From Ptychodera flava (taxonomy: Eukaryota > Hemichordata > Enteropneusta > Ptychoderidae): a stretch of 64,000 nt of DNA. A model generated the notes under the pieces. The model was not told the DNA's origin, searched no databases, and saw only the letters and a list, made by a program, of their open reading frames with translations. Location: positions 18,675,166 through 18,739,165 of the forward strand of contig NC_091931.1 of assembly GCF_041260155.1 (NCBI RefSeq), in the 5' to 3' direction. The position numbers were made by a program, and so were the translations under genes. Numbering within the stretch: the stretch's first letter is position 1; every line of letters begins with the position of its first letter. This document shows positions 24,760 through 36,210 of the stretch, one piece after another.

Positions 24760-27290
24760 TATGTTGGTAATTATTCAACACAAAAGCCCAAGTATCCTCC
24801 CGTACAATAAATTTAGTACATTTGCAAAGGGCTCAGAAAGACAGTTCATGCTAACCTTGAACGTTTCTCCTAGCGAGTAATTGTCAATATGCGAAACAAA
24901 GAAGACATGAGAGAAAACTGTCAGTAGCTATTATATGTACTAATAAACTTGTGTCTCTTTATGTTCGAAGAATTGGGAAATCAATTTATTGAAACTCAAC
25001 CATTATGGAATCTTATTAAAGTTATGTGAATTTAAGAAAGCCCCATTTAACGTAATGACCGGTACCATGCACGAGTGTCAATGGCCTTTAACTTTAAAAT
25101 ACGCTCTCAATCGTTCGTTCACCTATTCTGCATAGAGTTTTGTTGTGATATCTTCCCTTCACTACCATGAAGCTTAGATGAATTGCCATGAAAGCTGCGA
25201 GCGCGATGTACAATTATGAAGAGGCTGTCAAAAATGACGGTTGTTGATCATCTATCTTTTAATTCTGTCTGTCCGGTAGGTAAAGACAAACACAGAAATG
25301 TGAACTCAAGTAGAAATCATTGTTTTAAAAGATAATCACAAACATATTATTGCAATTTTTACATTAGTGCTCAAGGGTTGTAATTGAAAAAACATTGATA
25401 CATTCTTAAATTCTATGAAATTAAACTAAATGTAATAAATGATCAATGGAGGCATTCATAATGCAAAGGAAAAGAAAGTAGCCTACTTTATTTACGTCGA
25501 CAAGATGCATGTTAACACTGGGTTCCTAATTAAAAAAAGTTCTGTCATAGACAGTCTATGGCTCTGTTCATAGCGGAAGCGGATTTCACACAAAGCCCTA
25601 ACCCTAGTTTTGAATGTAAAACTGCTGAGTCAGATTTCTATGCTCTGTTCAATTTTCTAGACTATATGCACTATAGCTAATAAACATACTTATCACTTTC
25701 CCCTGTGACTATCATAAAGTAATAACGGAATTTATTTCCGCCTTGAAGTTTTCAAACATGTCACTTGTCAGACCTGTGCAAATGAGCGAATCAAGGGCTT
25801 GTTTGCAGATCCGAAAACATGACTTTTGTTGTCAAAAAAATTGGTGGCATAGCCGATAGGGGATACGGCAAAGTTTTACCCTTCCCCCTCGGGTGCCAAG
25901 GAGGGCCTTAAAATATTTTCATGGCCAGGAGATTATACAGTGAGCCTGAAATCATCTGGCAATTCAAACTTGGGCTAAAACTAAGTACAACGAGAAAAGG
26001 AACATGAGCAATTATCCTTCGTTGGACACAGGCAAAGTTACACCCATTCTCCTCCCGGAAGATAAGAGGTCGACAAAATCACATGTATGGCATGAGTATA
26101 TGTACTTCTATGTGGGATTCACATGCAACACCCTACTGTCTTAGTTCAAAGATAAATAATACAGAAGGGAAAGTGGTTAACAAACAAAAGTTACCATGAA
26201 GAATACCCCAGACAAATAATGTAAAGATTCTTGTCAACGTGCCTGTGGGAATGCAGAATACAAGTCCTCGACTACATGTAAACCATGCACAGGTACATGG
26301 CAGATATAAAGCTATCTTCATTAGGTAGTACAATCACACATAAAGAAGACAAAGAAAATAACAGAAGCAAAATAGGTAAACAGAGAATGTGACTCATTTT
26401 GATATATGAATATTTTTGTTTTTTTTTTTAAATTAGGACTATCATTTTTAAATTATTCAGTACACACGACTTCTAGTTAGCTTTTTGTCAATTAGGGTCA
26501 AATCGCGGAAAATATTGTATTTTTCTAACCTTGAAACATAACATTGCATATCGAACGTCTGTGTTTATCAGTTACAGGTAAATCGACGTTAGTCTTTCTT
26601 TCGGTGCTGAAATAAACTAGGAATATGCCCTTGTATAACTTAATTTCTGTGTTATTTTAATTTATATTTCTGACAAACAAAAACGTTTGAGAAATAGGTT
26701 TGTTGTTGTACCGATCAACTGAAAATTGATAAAATGCTGGGAACAAAAAGTCATTTCATTTAAAAATATTATTTGGGAAAGTGTTTCACTTTCGGGGCCA
26801 TTGTTTAAACCGTTTCAAGATGAATAATTGACATTGTACCATAGTTTACCATATATATAGGCATTTGATCACAGCAAAATCAGCCAGTCCACTAAAACGG
26901 GTTTTATTTTTTAAATTATAATTATTATTTATTTATTTGACTATTATTTATCTGTCCCTTCTGTTCTTCTGCCTATCTATGCATTTCTCAGTCAGTAAAG
27001 ATATTCATCGTAACGGTAGTTTTGAAGGAGAATAAACCGGTACAAATGCACCCATTACTTTTTCCATGTAGGGTAAGTCGAAACCAAGTCACACTATACG
27101 ACTGATTAAAATATAAAATCCATAGCATGCTTTCATTTTTTGTGCAACGATTCAAATCTGACGCCCTTTTCGACTGCGTAAGCTAATTAGTCCGTCGCGT
27201 CGCACACGTGACCTGTTTTGGGAAACCCCTCACTTCATCCAATCCAATACCAATACCAATACCAAAAACCGGCTCATGGTGATTATTTAC
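24760..27290. other. Intergenic between genes B and C, no gene seen
   Basis: Only short frames. A few CCAATA units at 27242-27264 form a small tandem repeat just before the gene C promoter. Confidence 0.5.
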
Positions 27291-27300
27291 TCACACTAGG

Positions 27301-27308
27301 TATATATA
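27301..27308 (+). promoter_or_regulatory. TATA box, putative gene C promoter
   Basis: TATATATA is followed about 35-40 bp later by GCAGCC and a 70-bp segment ending at the donor GTAAGC (27411). Same plan as the gene B promoter. Confidence 0.5.
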
Positions 27309-27339
27309 GTGACAATTAATTTTGCTTTTTCCAAGTTTT

Positions 27340-27410
27340 TGCAGCCTCGCCACTCTGTCACGAATGACGTTGCATCCTCACGGTAGACGATCAGGAACGA
27401 ATATCTGTCG
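27340..27410 (+). other. Putative first exon of gene C with a small upstream ORF
   Basis: The likely leader exon ends at a strong donor, GTAAGC. It carries an ATG at 27364 whose frame stays open to the donor. If spliced to 30852 that frame stops at TAA 30874-30876, giving a 23-codon upstream ORF before the main start at 30901. Confidence 0.4.
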
Positions 27411-28427
27411 GTAAGCACTTACGATTTTAACATAGTTGAGATACCCTGTTCCCTTCGGAGACTTCACGTAGCATCTGCACATGTACAGACCCATTGTGTG
27501 TCGTCATCGACATGATTGTCTTTTAACTGTCTAAATGTTGTCACTTCACCCTATGACAATGTCGGCGATTTCAGTCATTTAATCAATCTCTCATTTGGAA
27601 TTTTGAGTCTGGTATTTAATCTGAATACTTTTTGATGCCTGATTGGTGACATATTTTGTAAACCACTATTCCACTAAGTGACAAAATCCCACGTATTATC
27701 GCACCACGTACGGCACAGGTACCGTACACCTCAAGGGGAAAGTGACATGGTCACCATTGTTTGCCCTGGGCCAACTTGTAAAATTATGTATCAAGTACAA
27801 ATGCAGCAGCCTTAAAATTCAAAAACTCGGAATTAATGACTCCGTTGTTCGTTGTAATGCCTCGACACATCATTTATTGGCTACCATCTTTTGAAGGAAA
27901 AACCTATAAAGTTTGGAATATGAAAAACACACTTGATTGACAGCAAGAACATGTTCCTTGAAGTAATGAATATTTATAAGTGCATTCGAGACCTCATTGG
28001 GTGCAACACTGTAAACAACATGGGGAAGTGGGTTTGATTGGCACCTCGACGGTGATACGGACCTTTGTAATAAACTGACCTGTGACCACCATGTCAAACT
28101 TTGCGGTGTAAACATGACTTCAACGTTTTCGTGGTTTTAAAGCAGTAACTCGTTTTTCTTTCGCTGTATCGCGTGGCCTATACTTAAAGTTTCATGAGAA
28201 TATCACTGCAAAATTGTCTGTGCAATTTACCACTCTAATTTTGTGCATGCTTTTTTACTGTGCTGTTACTGTTATCTGGTGATTATCTATATATCAAGGC
28301 ATTTGTTCGCCACTCGCATACTCGACTCTATCAAAAGGTGCACAGCTTTAAAACAGCTTTCTTCAAAATTATGTTCAAACTTCATCATCTCCGTATTTGT
28401 TGCTAACATAAACTCTGGATTACACCA

Positions 28428-28430
<3 letters not shown>

Positions 28431-28491
<61 letters not shown>
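28431..28491. repeat. (CT)n microsatellite
   Basis: About 60 bp of CT dinucleotides with one TT interruption, inside the presumed 5' UTR intron of gene C. Confidence 0.95.
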
Positions 28492-28494
<3 letters not shown>

Positions 28495-30900
28495 CGGACG
28501 CTATTAGTCAAAATAAATTGAAATCTTACAGGACCCAGTCCTAGAAACTCTTATTAAAAACGGAGCTCAACAATACGTTGACATATACTCTATGGCGACA
28601 AGCAGCGGCAGTAAAATTACAGTGTTGAAATTGGTTGTTTTCATGTGTGTATGAACCGATTCACCCCTGTTTTGTACAGCCTTGTGAATGGAAGAGTAAT
28701 AGTTTTCAGATCCAAATACAAACCATCATGTCAATGCCATCATAGACACATTATGATTGACACTTTAAATACCTTTGGACACAAATTTTAATTGTCGTTT
28801 ATAGAAAGAACAATTTTGTCCATTCAGTCTGTTTATTAAATAGTAATGCTCACCATAGGCCCTTCGTCCATTTTCTTATGCCCTTTAACCACACAAACAA
28901 TAAATGTCCACGGGAAGTAATCACAGTTGTCCAATTACCTCACCACTCCATATACCGGCTTCTACTTAGGCGAGAGAAAACTTTTCTTTCCTACCATGAT
29001 CTGTTCACTCCATGGAAACGTTAACTATCGGTTAATTTCAGAACTTAAAACGAGGAACCAGTACGGTAATATTCAATCAGTTTCCTTCCTTATTTTAACA
29101 CTCCGAAAGGTCGAGAGTGTCTCGTGTGCAAAAATGCGCAATAAAATTTAACCATTTGATGATTTCGACATTTCAAGGTGATTAAGTCCGTGCTATCCCA
29201 ACAAACCATGACAGAATTATTTTTTGCATAAAATTTTGTACTTATTCCCGTACGACTTTTTAATCATATGAGTCCTAGAAAGTTTATGTGGAGTCATTTA
29301 CATAAAAGGTCATAGGCTATATGCTGAATTAGAATTACGTGCAAATTTCACTTTACTTTTACGCCGTTATTTTACTCGTCAATCGAGCCCTCTTATATAA
29401 GGCATAATTGTATTTTTGTCCTAGTCCAAGACATATGTTTGTCCTTGCACAAAGGAGAAGCATTTCGTTCGGTCTCGGACTAGCATTTGAATAAATATTT
29501 CCCCCTGAGGCTTCATGCTGACGTTAAAAAGACAAAATATCTCAAATACTGAGCAACAAATAACCAGGTGTGTGTAATGGTTTAGTCAATGACAATCGTA
29601 TACCAATAAAATGTTCTCTTACACACTTCATTTGGACCTATGTTTCAACCTCTCACTTTTTCCAAAACCAGAAACAAAACAGGTGGGCAATGGTGTCGGC
29701 GACTCATGACCTTCCTTTTTTAGCATAGTCTACTTTTAAATCACGTTATATTTCGTGAAATGCCGAGTATCTGCGACGATTCCCAGGTACAATTCATTAA
29801 AAAAAATAAATCTGACATTATAAATCTAACATGTATCAAGGAAATATTTATATCTCTTTATCTATCTAATATCTAATCTATGTATGTCTGTATATGTATC
29901 TAATATCCATCTATCTATCAGGTGTCAGAATAATAGAACTGAAATGTTTAGGAGAAAAATCGTCTTTTAAATTCTCTTAAATGTTACATACTCTTTCATA
30001 AATTTAAATGCTTGTGGGAAATGAGAGTTCTACCGAAAATTCTTAATCGCACAGCATTCTAATGAACATTTCATGAATAGCTTCAACTACGATTAAATTG
30101 TCGCAGAATTTATATTCATTTATTTACATTCATTTAATGTCGATGCACACTTTAAGAAGAAATGTTGAATTAAAAATGACTGTGACGAATGAAAGTGATT
30201 TTGAGTGAAATCAACTTACTTGTACTTATTGCCCTCAGTTGTACCCATATGCGTGAGAATACTCCTGATATTTCGGCAAAAACTCGTGGCGACAAGTAAA
30301 CTGGTCTGTAATATTGCTGACACTCGCGCCTACGCGTTATTACAAAATGTCACTTAAACAGTAGCCCTTACATCAGGGGGAAATCTATGAGTCTGCTCAA
30401 TGAATAAGACCGTGCCACGTGTCGCATCTGGCCAATGAATCATTCGTTCTCGCCCTTTCATCGGCTTTTAACAAACAATCTGCTTCCGTAGTCAAACAGA
30501 AAATACAGCCAATATTTCCGACTTGTTCGTACCCAGCAACCTTTCGCCAGATGATCACGACTAAATGTGATATCACAATTGTTATTATTATATATAATTG
30601 TAATGTTGTTTATCGCAGATAAACACAGAGACGATTTTTCAAATGCGAAATTGACGCTGCGCATGTGCATTCTTTCAGCGAGCAGAACGGCACGGGGATA
30701 AGTGTTCAACCTTTCACCTATTCCTTTCTGTGCTTTCTTCTCGACATACTGAGGCGACAATAATTGAAATCACTGAATATATATATCATAATATATTACG
30801 TTTTTCTACACACTCGAATTAAAAACTTTGTTCATTTATTTTCTCACCCAGCGCACTGTCGTATATCAGAGACTAAAGAAAGGATCAACAGGAACGGGAG

Positions 30901-31052
30901 ATGGCTGCGATGTCTCCAAACAGCCATGACATGGTACAAACTTGTCACAAGTGTGGAAGCGATATTTCCACCTCCCAGACTGAGTGTATTCTTGCGGATG
31001 TCAAACCTCTCTGTTCCAACTGCTCTGACTGTGGCAAGGTCCCCCCTCCCTT
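30901..31052 (+). CDS. Gene C first coding exon, cysteine-rich
   Basis: The ATG in GGGAGATGG context opens 50 codons plus two bases to donor GTAAGT. The exon itself probably begins at 30852 after CTCACCCAG. The same phase 2 end as in gene B supports homology. Confidence 0.8.
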
Positions 31053-34000
31053 GTAAGTTTGTTGGTAAAATTACACAGAGTTCATGAGTTGCTAAAATAG
31101 AGCCTCCTCTCTACATGTTGATCATCATTCTAAATATAGTATATGTTTGTCATGATACTGATTCTCTGCTAATGTGATGAATAGTTTATGAAGGAGCTTA
31201 TGTTACGAAATCACAGCAAAAAGGTCTATAAACATACTGAAAAATTGAAAATCTGATTTGCAAAAATGTCCTGTCACATGTTCGAACAAGTACGGATTTG
31301 AATATCCTAAGGTGAAAGGTTGGCTCACTTTCATTTTACCGGTTCAGTTAAAACTTTCGATAGCTTGATCATATCACGCCCAATCGCGTGTGTACACACA
31401 GTACCATGACAGCATTAGGTAGCTACATACCTTTTAGACACTTTCAGATTTTTATTTTTTTCTCAATTGAACACGTCCCAAACCCCAATAAAGTATACAT
31501 TTTCTGAAAGCCCTGATATAGAGCTATCCGACCAAGCACAGTACACGGTCATTATTTGCATAAGAGTCACGTGACAAGCGTTTTGCTGAACCTTCCAAAA
31601 ACCGGAGGCTCCATTCAAATTATATGGCGTGATAATTAAAATTCCTTGAAAAGCACCTTCATCTAACACCTTTAAGAGCGCATTAAAAAAAACCAAAGGC
31701 ATATAAAGAAAATCCCAGACACGGTTTTGAAGGATATTGTCAAGGCTTGTCAATGGAGAAATTCCAACCGGAAATCTTGCAGCGTGTTTGCATAAGGCGG
31801 GAAAACCCGGTTTTCGGAAGGTTCAGCAAAATGCTTGTCACGTGACTCTTATGCAAATAATGACCGTGTACTGTGCTTGGTCGGATAGCTCTTTATCAGG
31901 GCTTTCAGAAAATGTATACTTTATTGGGGTTTGGGACGTGTTCAATTGAGAAAAAAATAAAAATCTGAAAGTGTCTAAAAGGTATGTAGCTACCTTAAAT
32001 CCCTTCATTTTCTTCATTTTCATTATAGTAAACTATTAAGGAAGTACGCGTCTTGTTCTAAACCTTTGCTCAAGGTATCCCCAAGGACATTTCAACCATT
32101 CCCATTTCGAATCAATCATAGAAATCAGGGGTCATCGCGCAAATGTTTGTACAACAGAAACAAATTAAGGGCCGAATGACAAGTGACATTTGAAATTCAA
32201 AATGGCCGTCATCCTCGTGTTAACTCTTTGGGGAAATTACATTTCAATTTTTACAAATAAGAGGGTGGAAAATTTTCTAACTCCAAGAACTTCAAATTGA
32301 CCCAAGCGGTAGATGCAAATTGTATTCAGTTTGAGAATCGTATCAATTTGATCTACTATGTGTGAGCAGGAGTGAACACATGAGTAAATGTGTCAGATTT
32401 AAGCAAATGTCTTAATGTCTTCGAAATTCGTTAACAAACGTTTTTATTCGCCTTTCAGCGCATCACATTTTGATGAGACTTCTTCAGACGAGAGATGTGG
32501 GACTATTCAGGAGAAGAAGGAAGCCAAGAACTCACCCATTCCAAACCCGCCCATCCAGGTAACAATGAATAATAATAACTGCTACCTGGTTGTGTTATAC
32601 ACATGTTGGCGTTATGCATTTCAGAAAAACTTCAATATTTCAAGCTTAATCAAAATCAAATTGCCAAGTACATCCCAAGATTTTCGAGAACAGGGACGGG
32701 ACTTAATAAATGTTCGAGGTAAACCATAGAATGTGCTGAAAGCTATTTTCTCTGCAAGATCCCTATAGGCTTTGCTGAGGCGAATTTTATCTCTGGAAAA
32801 TTGACAAGGTTAGCTACTTATACATAAATATAGCTGCGACTTTTTAATCACGCAGTTTTATCTGACAAGAATGTTCTCATGCCTTGAAGGTTGAGGATAG
32901 CGATAAAATATACCCACACCAGCACACCTTTGGTCGATATGAAGACACAATAAGGCTTCCTGTCATAGTGTCGGAGTTGGTCCGAGACCAAATGGCTATG
33001 CATGAGGAAATGACAGAACTCAGAAGAGATAACCAAGAGCTTAGAGGTGACAACAACAACCTCAAAGAGCGCTTGAAGACGCTTGAAGAAACTGTTTTTG
33101 AAGAAGGTCGGAGAGAAAGGGAGAGGTTTCCGCCAGAGAGTGGGCTTGTAACTGAAAGTGAGGATGGAAGCATCGGCAACGGTATGCCAAACATCATTCA
33201 GACCCCCAACGTCAGTAACACATCAATGCAACTTTCAGACAGTGTTTTACAGGAAGGTCATGATAGAGCAGAAGTGCTTGGCCAGGGAGCGGATCAAGCC
33301 GATAGTGCTTTCAACTCCACTCATGGGGAATCACAAAACCAGAACAAGCACAATTCTAGCTCTGATTCTGGTTTCTCTTCAGGTAAAATTCTTTATATTA
33401 CTATGCCTGCATATGTTTGTAATCATTTATGTTATGCAGTAAATTCTTTGAATGTGCAACATCGCAAATTTAAAAAGACAGAGTCAAAAATATATACCCT
33501 ATACGTTAAGATAACACCAAGATATTGTCAATAAAGTTAGTTTCTACACCTCAATGTACAACAATAACCCTTTCATGAACGATCACTAAAGTATTTTAAT
33601 AGCTAAAATAATGACTTAAAATTAAAAGTTTCCTCTACTTGTAAATTGTTAATTCAAGTGTGACAATTCAAAAGTATACTAACTTAACAACATGTCAATG
33701 AATGAGTTAAACACTGTTCCCGATGTTGATATGGCACTTGCCCTTCGCCATTGAAGGCTAAAGTTAAGGTTTTTTATGTTAGTAGCACGTCAAGTTCACT
33801 TGAATGAATTGAAATTTGAAGTGAGCAGAAGTCATGAAAGTTGTACATACTAGGCCGTCGAACATGATCAGATTATTTCCTGTGAATTGTTACTGTCTAT
33901 CTATAGTATCTATTTGCCATATTTTCAAAATGTTGACATGAGATGACCAAAAGTTGACCTTATAAGAAACGCGTGGGTTTTCTTCTCTTTGCTCATTCTG

Positions 34001-34561
34001 TATGTGATATTTTACTTCCGACAAAATTGTTACTTTTATCGAACTAAGTGGCAACGGGGCACGTTTTCTTATCGTTACAATCTAAATAACATTAGGTTGA
34101 CTAGGATTAGCCAAGCGAAAGAGACTCGACAGAGGTCATTGTACTGTACAACCAATGCAATAGATTGCAACGTTGTCTGTTTATCCATACTTGTTTGATA
34201 AATTGGTGAATTTGTTTTCAGGTCACGGGGAGCCAATTTAAACTGCTATAGCTGTTGATATATTTATAATTATTTGCGAGCCGTTCGATTTGTTATAGGA
34301 AAATTCTCAACAATGATTGTATGTGTCCCACTTTAAGAAAAAGGGAGCGTCACTGTGAACACTGTGTAATAACGACAAGGCTCTTGAAACACATGATAAT
34401 GAGACAGAATGTGATAAACTGAACCACGCTATATTCTTTGTTCTTAAATTTTTAATTTGGGTTTGTTCGGGTTTCTTCATATTCCAGATTTACTTGATTC
34501 TCCTCAGACCAAACAGATTGAGGACATAAGGAAGTCACGTGGTGCAGAAAGTTCGAGCTGA
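30901..34561 (+). CDS. Gene C: cysteine-rich coiled-coil protein with a DSG degron motif
   Basis: Four coding exons (30901-31052, 32459-32558, 32890-33382, 34488-34561; phases 2, 0, 1) encode about 272 aa. Residues 15-44 carry six cysteines (CHKCG, a lone Cys 29, then CSNCSDC), suggesting a zinc-binding module. Residues 51-84 are a Ser/Pro/Lys linker ending NPPIQ. Residues about 110-160 form a coiled coil (ELRRDNQELRGDNNNLKERL), much shorter than in gene B. A polar, Ser/Asn-rich region follows and ends with DSGFSS (243-248), an exact DSG-phi-x-S beta-TrCP-type motif. The last exon adds DLLDSPQTK and a serine-rich end. The acceptor before 30852 begins the exon that carries the start codon. No membrane span or signal peptide. 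Same architecture as gene B, so a tandem paralogue; biochemical role unknown. Confidence 0.85.
31415..31997. mobile_element. MITE with about 195-bp terminal inverted repeats
   Basis: Arms 31418-31612 and 31800-31994 are near-perfect reverse complements, starting GGTAGCTACATACC. They are flanked by TTA on both sides (31415-31417, 31995-31997). A 3-bp TTA duplication would suit a PIF/Harbinger-type MITE, though a mutated TTAA cannot be excluded. It lies in coding intron 1 of gene C. The arms are so alike that the insertion must be fairly young. Confidence 0.75.
32036..32330 (+). mobile_element. MITE family 2 copy, 3' truncated, in gene C intron 1
   Basis: Starts at TTAA 32036-32039 and aligns with the element at 22328 over most of its length (e.g. 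AAATCAGGGGTCA, AAAATGGCCG, GTGTTAACTCT). The similarity fades near 32330 and there is no matching right end. Confidence 0.6.
32459..32558 (+). CDS. Gene C linker exon
   Basis: The acceptor CCTTTCAG ends at 32458 and donor GTAACA begins at 32559. One base plus 33 codons, ending NPPIQ, in the position and phase of the gene B linker exon. Confidence 0.8.
32890..33382 (+). CDS. Gene C coiled-coil exon
   Basis: The phase 0 acceptor TTGAAG ends at 32889. 164 codons plus one base run to donor GTAAAA. Contains the coil and, at the very end, SDSGFSS. Confidence 0.85.
34488..34561 (+). CDS. Gene C last exon
   Basis: The acceptor ATTCCAG ends at 34487. The split codon makes Asp, followed by LLDSPQTKQIEDIRKSRG and a short Ser-rich end, TGA at 34559. 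Confidence 0.8.
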
Positions 34562-34664
34562 AGATCTGTAGAAAATATCTTACTTTTTCATCGGAGGCTC
34601 ATGTGATCGATTGCACACACTCCAATAGAAATATCCTGATAAAGACACATTCTGCGGGCAAGAC

Positions 34665-34681
34665 AATAAAAAGCTAATAAA
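34665..34681 (+). terminator. Poly(A) signals of gene C
   Basis: Two AATAAA hexamers (34665-34670 and 34676-34681) about 105 bp after the gene C stop. Confidence 0.65.
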
Positions 34682-35688
34682 AGAAACATTACATCTGACG
34701 CTGTGATTCAAGACCTTGCATATTTGACCATCATGTCTCCAGAATTTTTTATCAAGTTGTCACTGGTATCTATTTGTGTAGTATTTTTTTTATTTTATAT
34801 TTTTGTAAAGACCATTTTGACTAGCACAAGGTGAAAATTTAGGGATGGAAGGTTATGTTCGAGCCAAATCATCATTGATATGTTGTATTGCACTTAATGT
34901 GCAGGGTTTGCAATAACCTTTTATATAATCATAAACTTGCTTTTCATTTCCTAGTGTCCCTTTGGTAAATTCGGGTGGTTACTCAAAACGGACTTCGAGT
35001 AAACATTCATCTTTATTGTCTAAAACTTTATAAATTACACTGCCATTAATGTAAAGCAGGTACATATACCTGACATGAACCACATGCGGTGCTCCTTCAA
35101 ATACTGTAACAATATCAATGATTCGCCTTCAACTTTACCTATCTTTTGATAAACTTTAAGTCGTCCACTATCAAACCGAGCGAACCGACGCACAAAGTCA
35201 CTATGTGCCATAATGTTTTTGTTTAATATAAACACAACAATGAAGTTACATTCCCTTTTACACACAGATTATCAGATTTTATCTTATTTGAAGAGACAGA
35301 GACATGGAAATAATACTGATTGACATGGGATAAGGCACAACTTTTAGCAACAATTAGTAATCTTTATGTACATAAATGATTAAAACAGAATAACAACAAA
35401 CCAAATAATTGTGCGTGTTCTCTGACAATTACAACTGTTGACCTTAGCATGTGATATTATTACTATGTCAAATCACCTCTCAAAAAGTAATGAGCATATC
35501 CAAGCCACACAAAAATTATTATGTAAAAGTCTGTGCCGTTCATAAATGTTTTCATAACGTTAATGTGTTGTCTAGATCCTCCTTAACCGAAAGCATTCGT
35601 TACGGTATTGATTTGACTGAACACACTTTCGCTTTTCCACCAAAGGTTTGGTACAGACCAAATTTGAACGTACCAGTCTTTTCAATTT

Positions 35689-36075
35689 ATGAGAGCTCAC
35701 AAACGATTAAAACTAAGAAACACAATAACATCTAGGAGATCTCTACTGGTTGTTCGGCTATTTATAGCAATTATGTCTTGTGGATCCTTGTTTGTTTTAA
35801 CCTATAGTCTATCCACAAATCTAAAAGTAGCATTCTCGATTCACGTCTTGGTGCTTGTACTTCCAACGCTCTTTTCGATTTATCGAAAGCCTTTCAGTCT
35901 CTGCTGTTTTCCGAATACAAAGAAGTATAGAGCCAAGTACAAAAAACATTTTCAGACAAATAGTCCCAATGTTGGTACGTCCAAGCTGAATATAAACATA
36001 TATAGGATGAACAGATGTCTGCCATTCCTGACAAGCGTGTCAGTGATGGGTCATAACAATGAACCAAGTTCATAA
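35689..36075 (+). CDS. Possible fragment of a multi-pass membrane protein
   Basis: A 128-codon open frame whose ATG (MRAHKRLKLRN) is followed by a basic stretch and two strongly hydrophobic segments, residues about 19-40 and 46-66. A basic/cysteine segment (YRKPFSLCCF) and a polar tail come next. The layout recalls the third intracellular loop to TM7 of a rhodopsin-like GPCR, including a palmitoylation-like CC after the last helix. The NPxxY motif expected in TM7 is absent, and no upstream exons encode the other helices. It could be a terminal exon, a decayed receptor gene, or chance in AT-rich DNA. Confidence 0.3.
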   Translation: MRAHKRLKLRNTITSRRSLLVVRLFIAIMSCGSLFVLTYSLSTNLKVAFSIHVLVLVLPTLFSIYRKPFSLCCFPNTKKYRAKYKKHFQTNSPNVGTSKLNINIYRMNRCLPFLTSVSVMGHNNEPSS

Positions 36076-36140
36076 AGATATCACAATTGCTTTATTTTAT
36101 GTTCTGTAATGAATTCATGAATGATTGAAGCTACCATTAA

Positions 36141-36210
36141 TTTTGTAGTATATCGAAGAAATGAAAACGATGGAATTTTGTAGTATATCGAAGAAATGAA
36201 AACGATGGAA
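36141..36210 (+). repeat. 35-bp tandem duplication, two copies
   Basis: The unit starting TTTTGTAGTATATCG at 36141 is repeated at 36176 without visible change. Confidence 0.9.
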
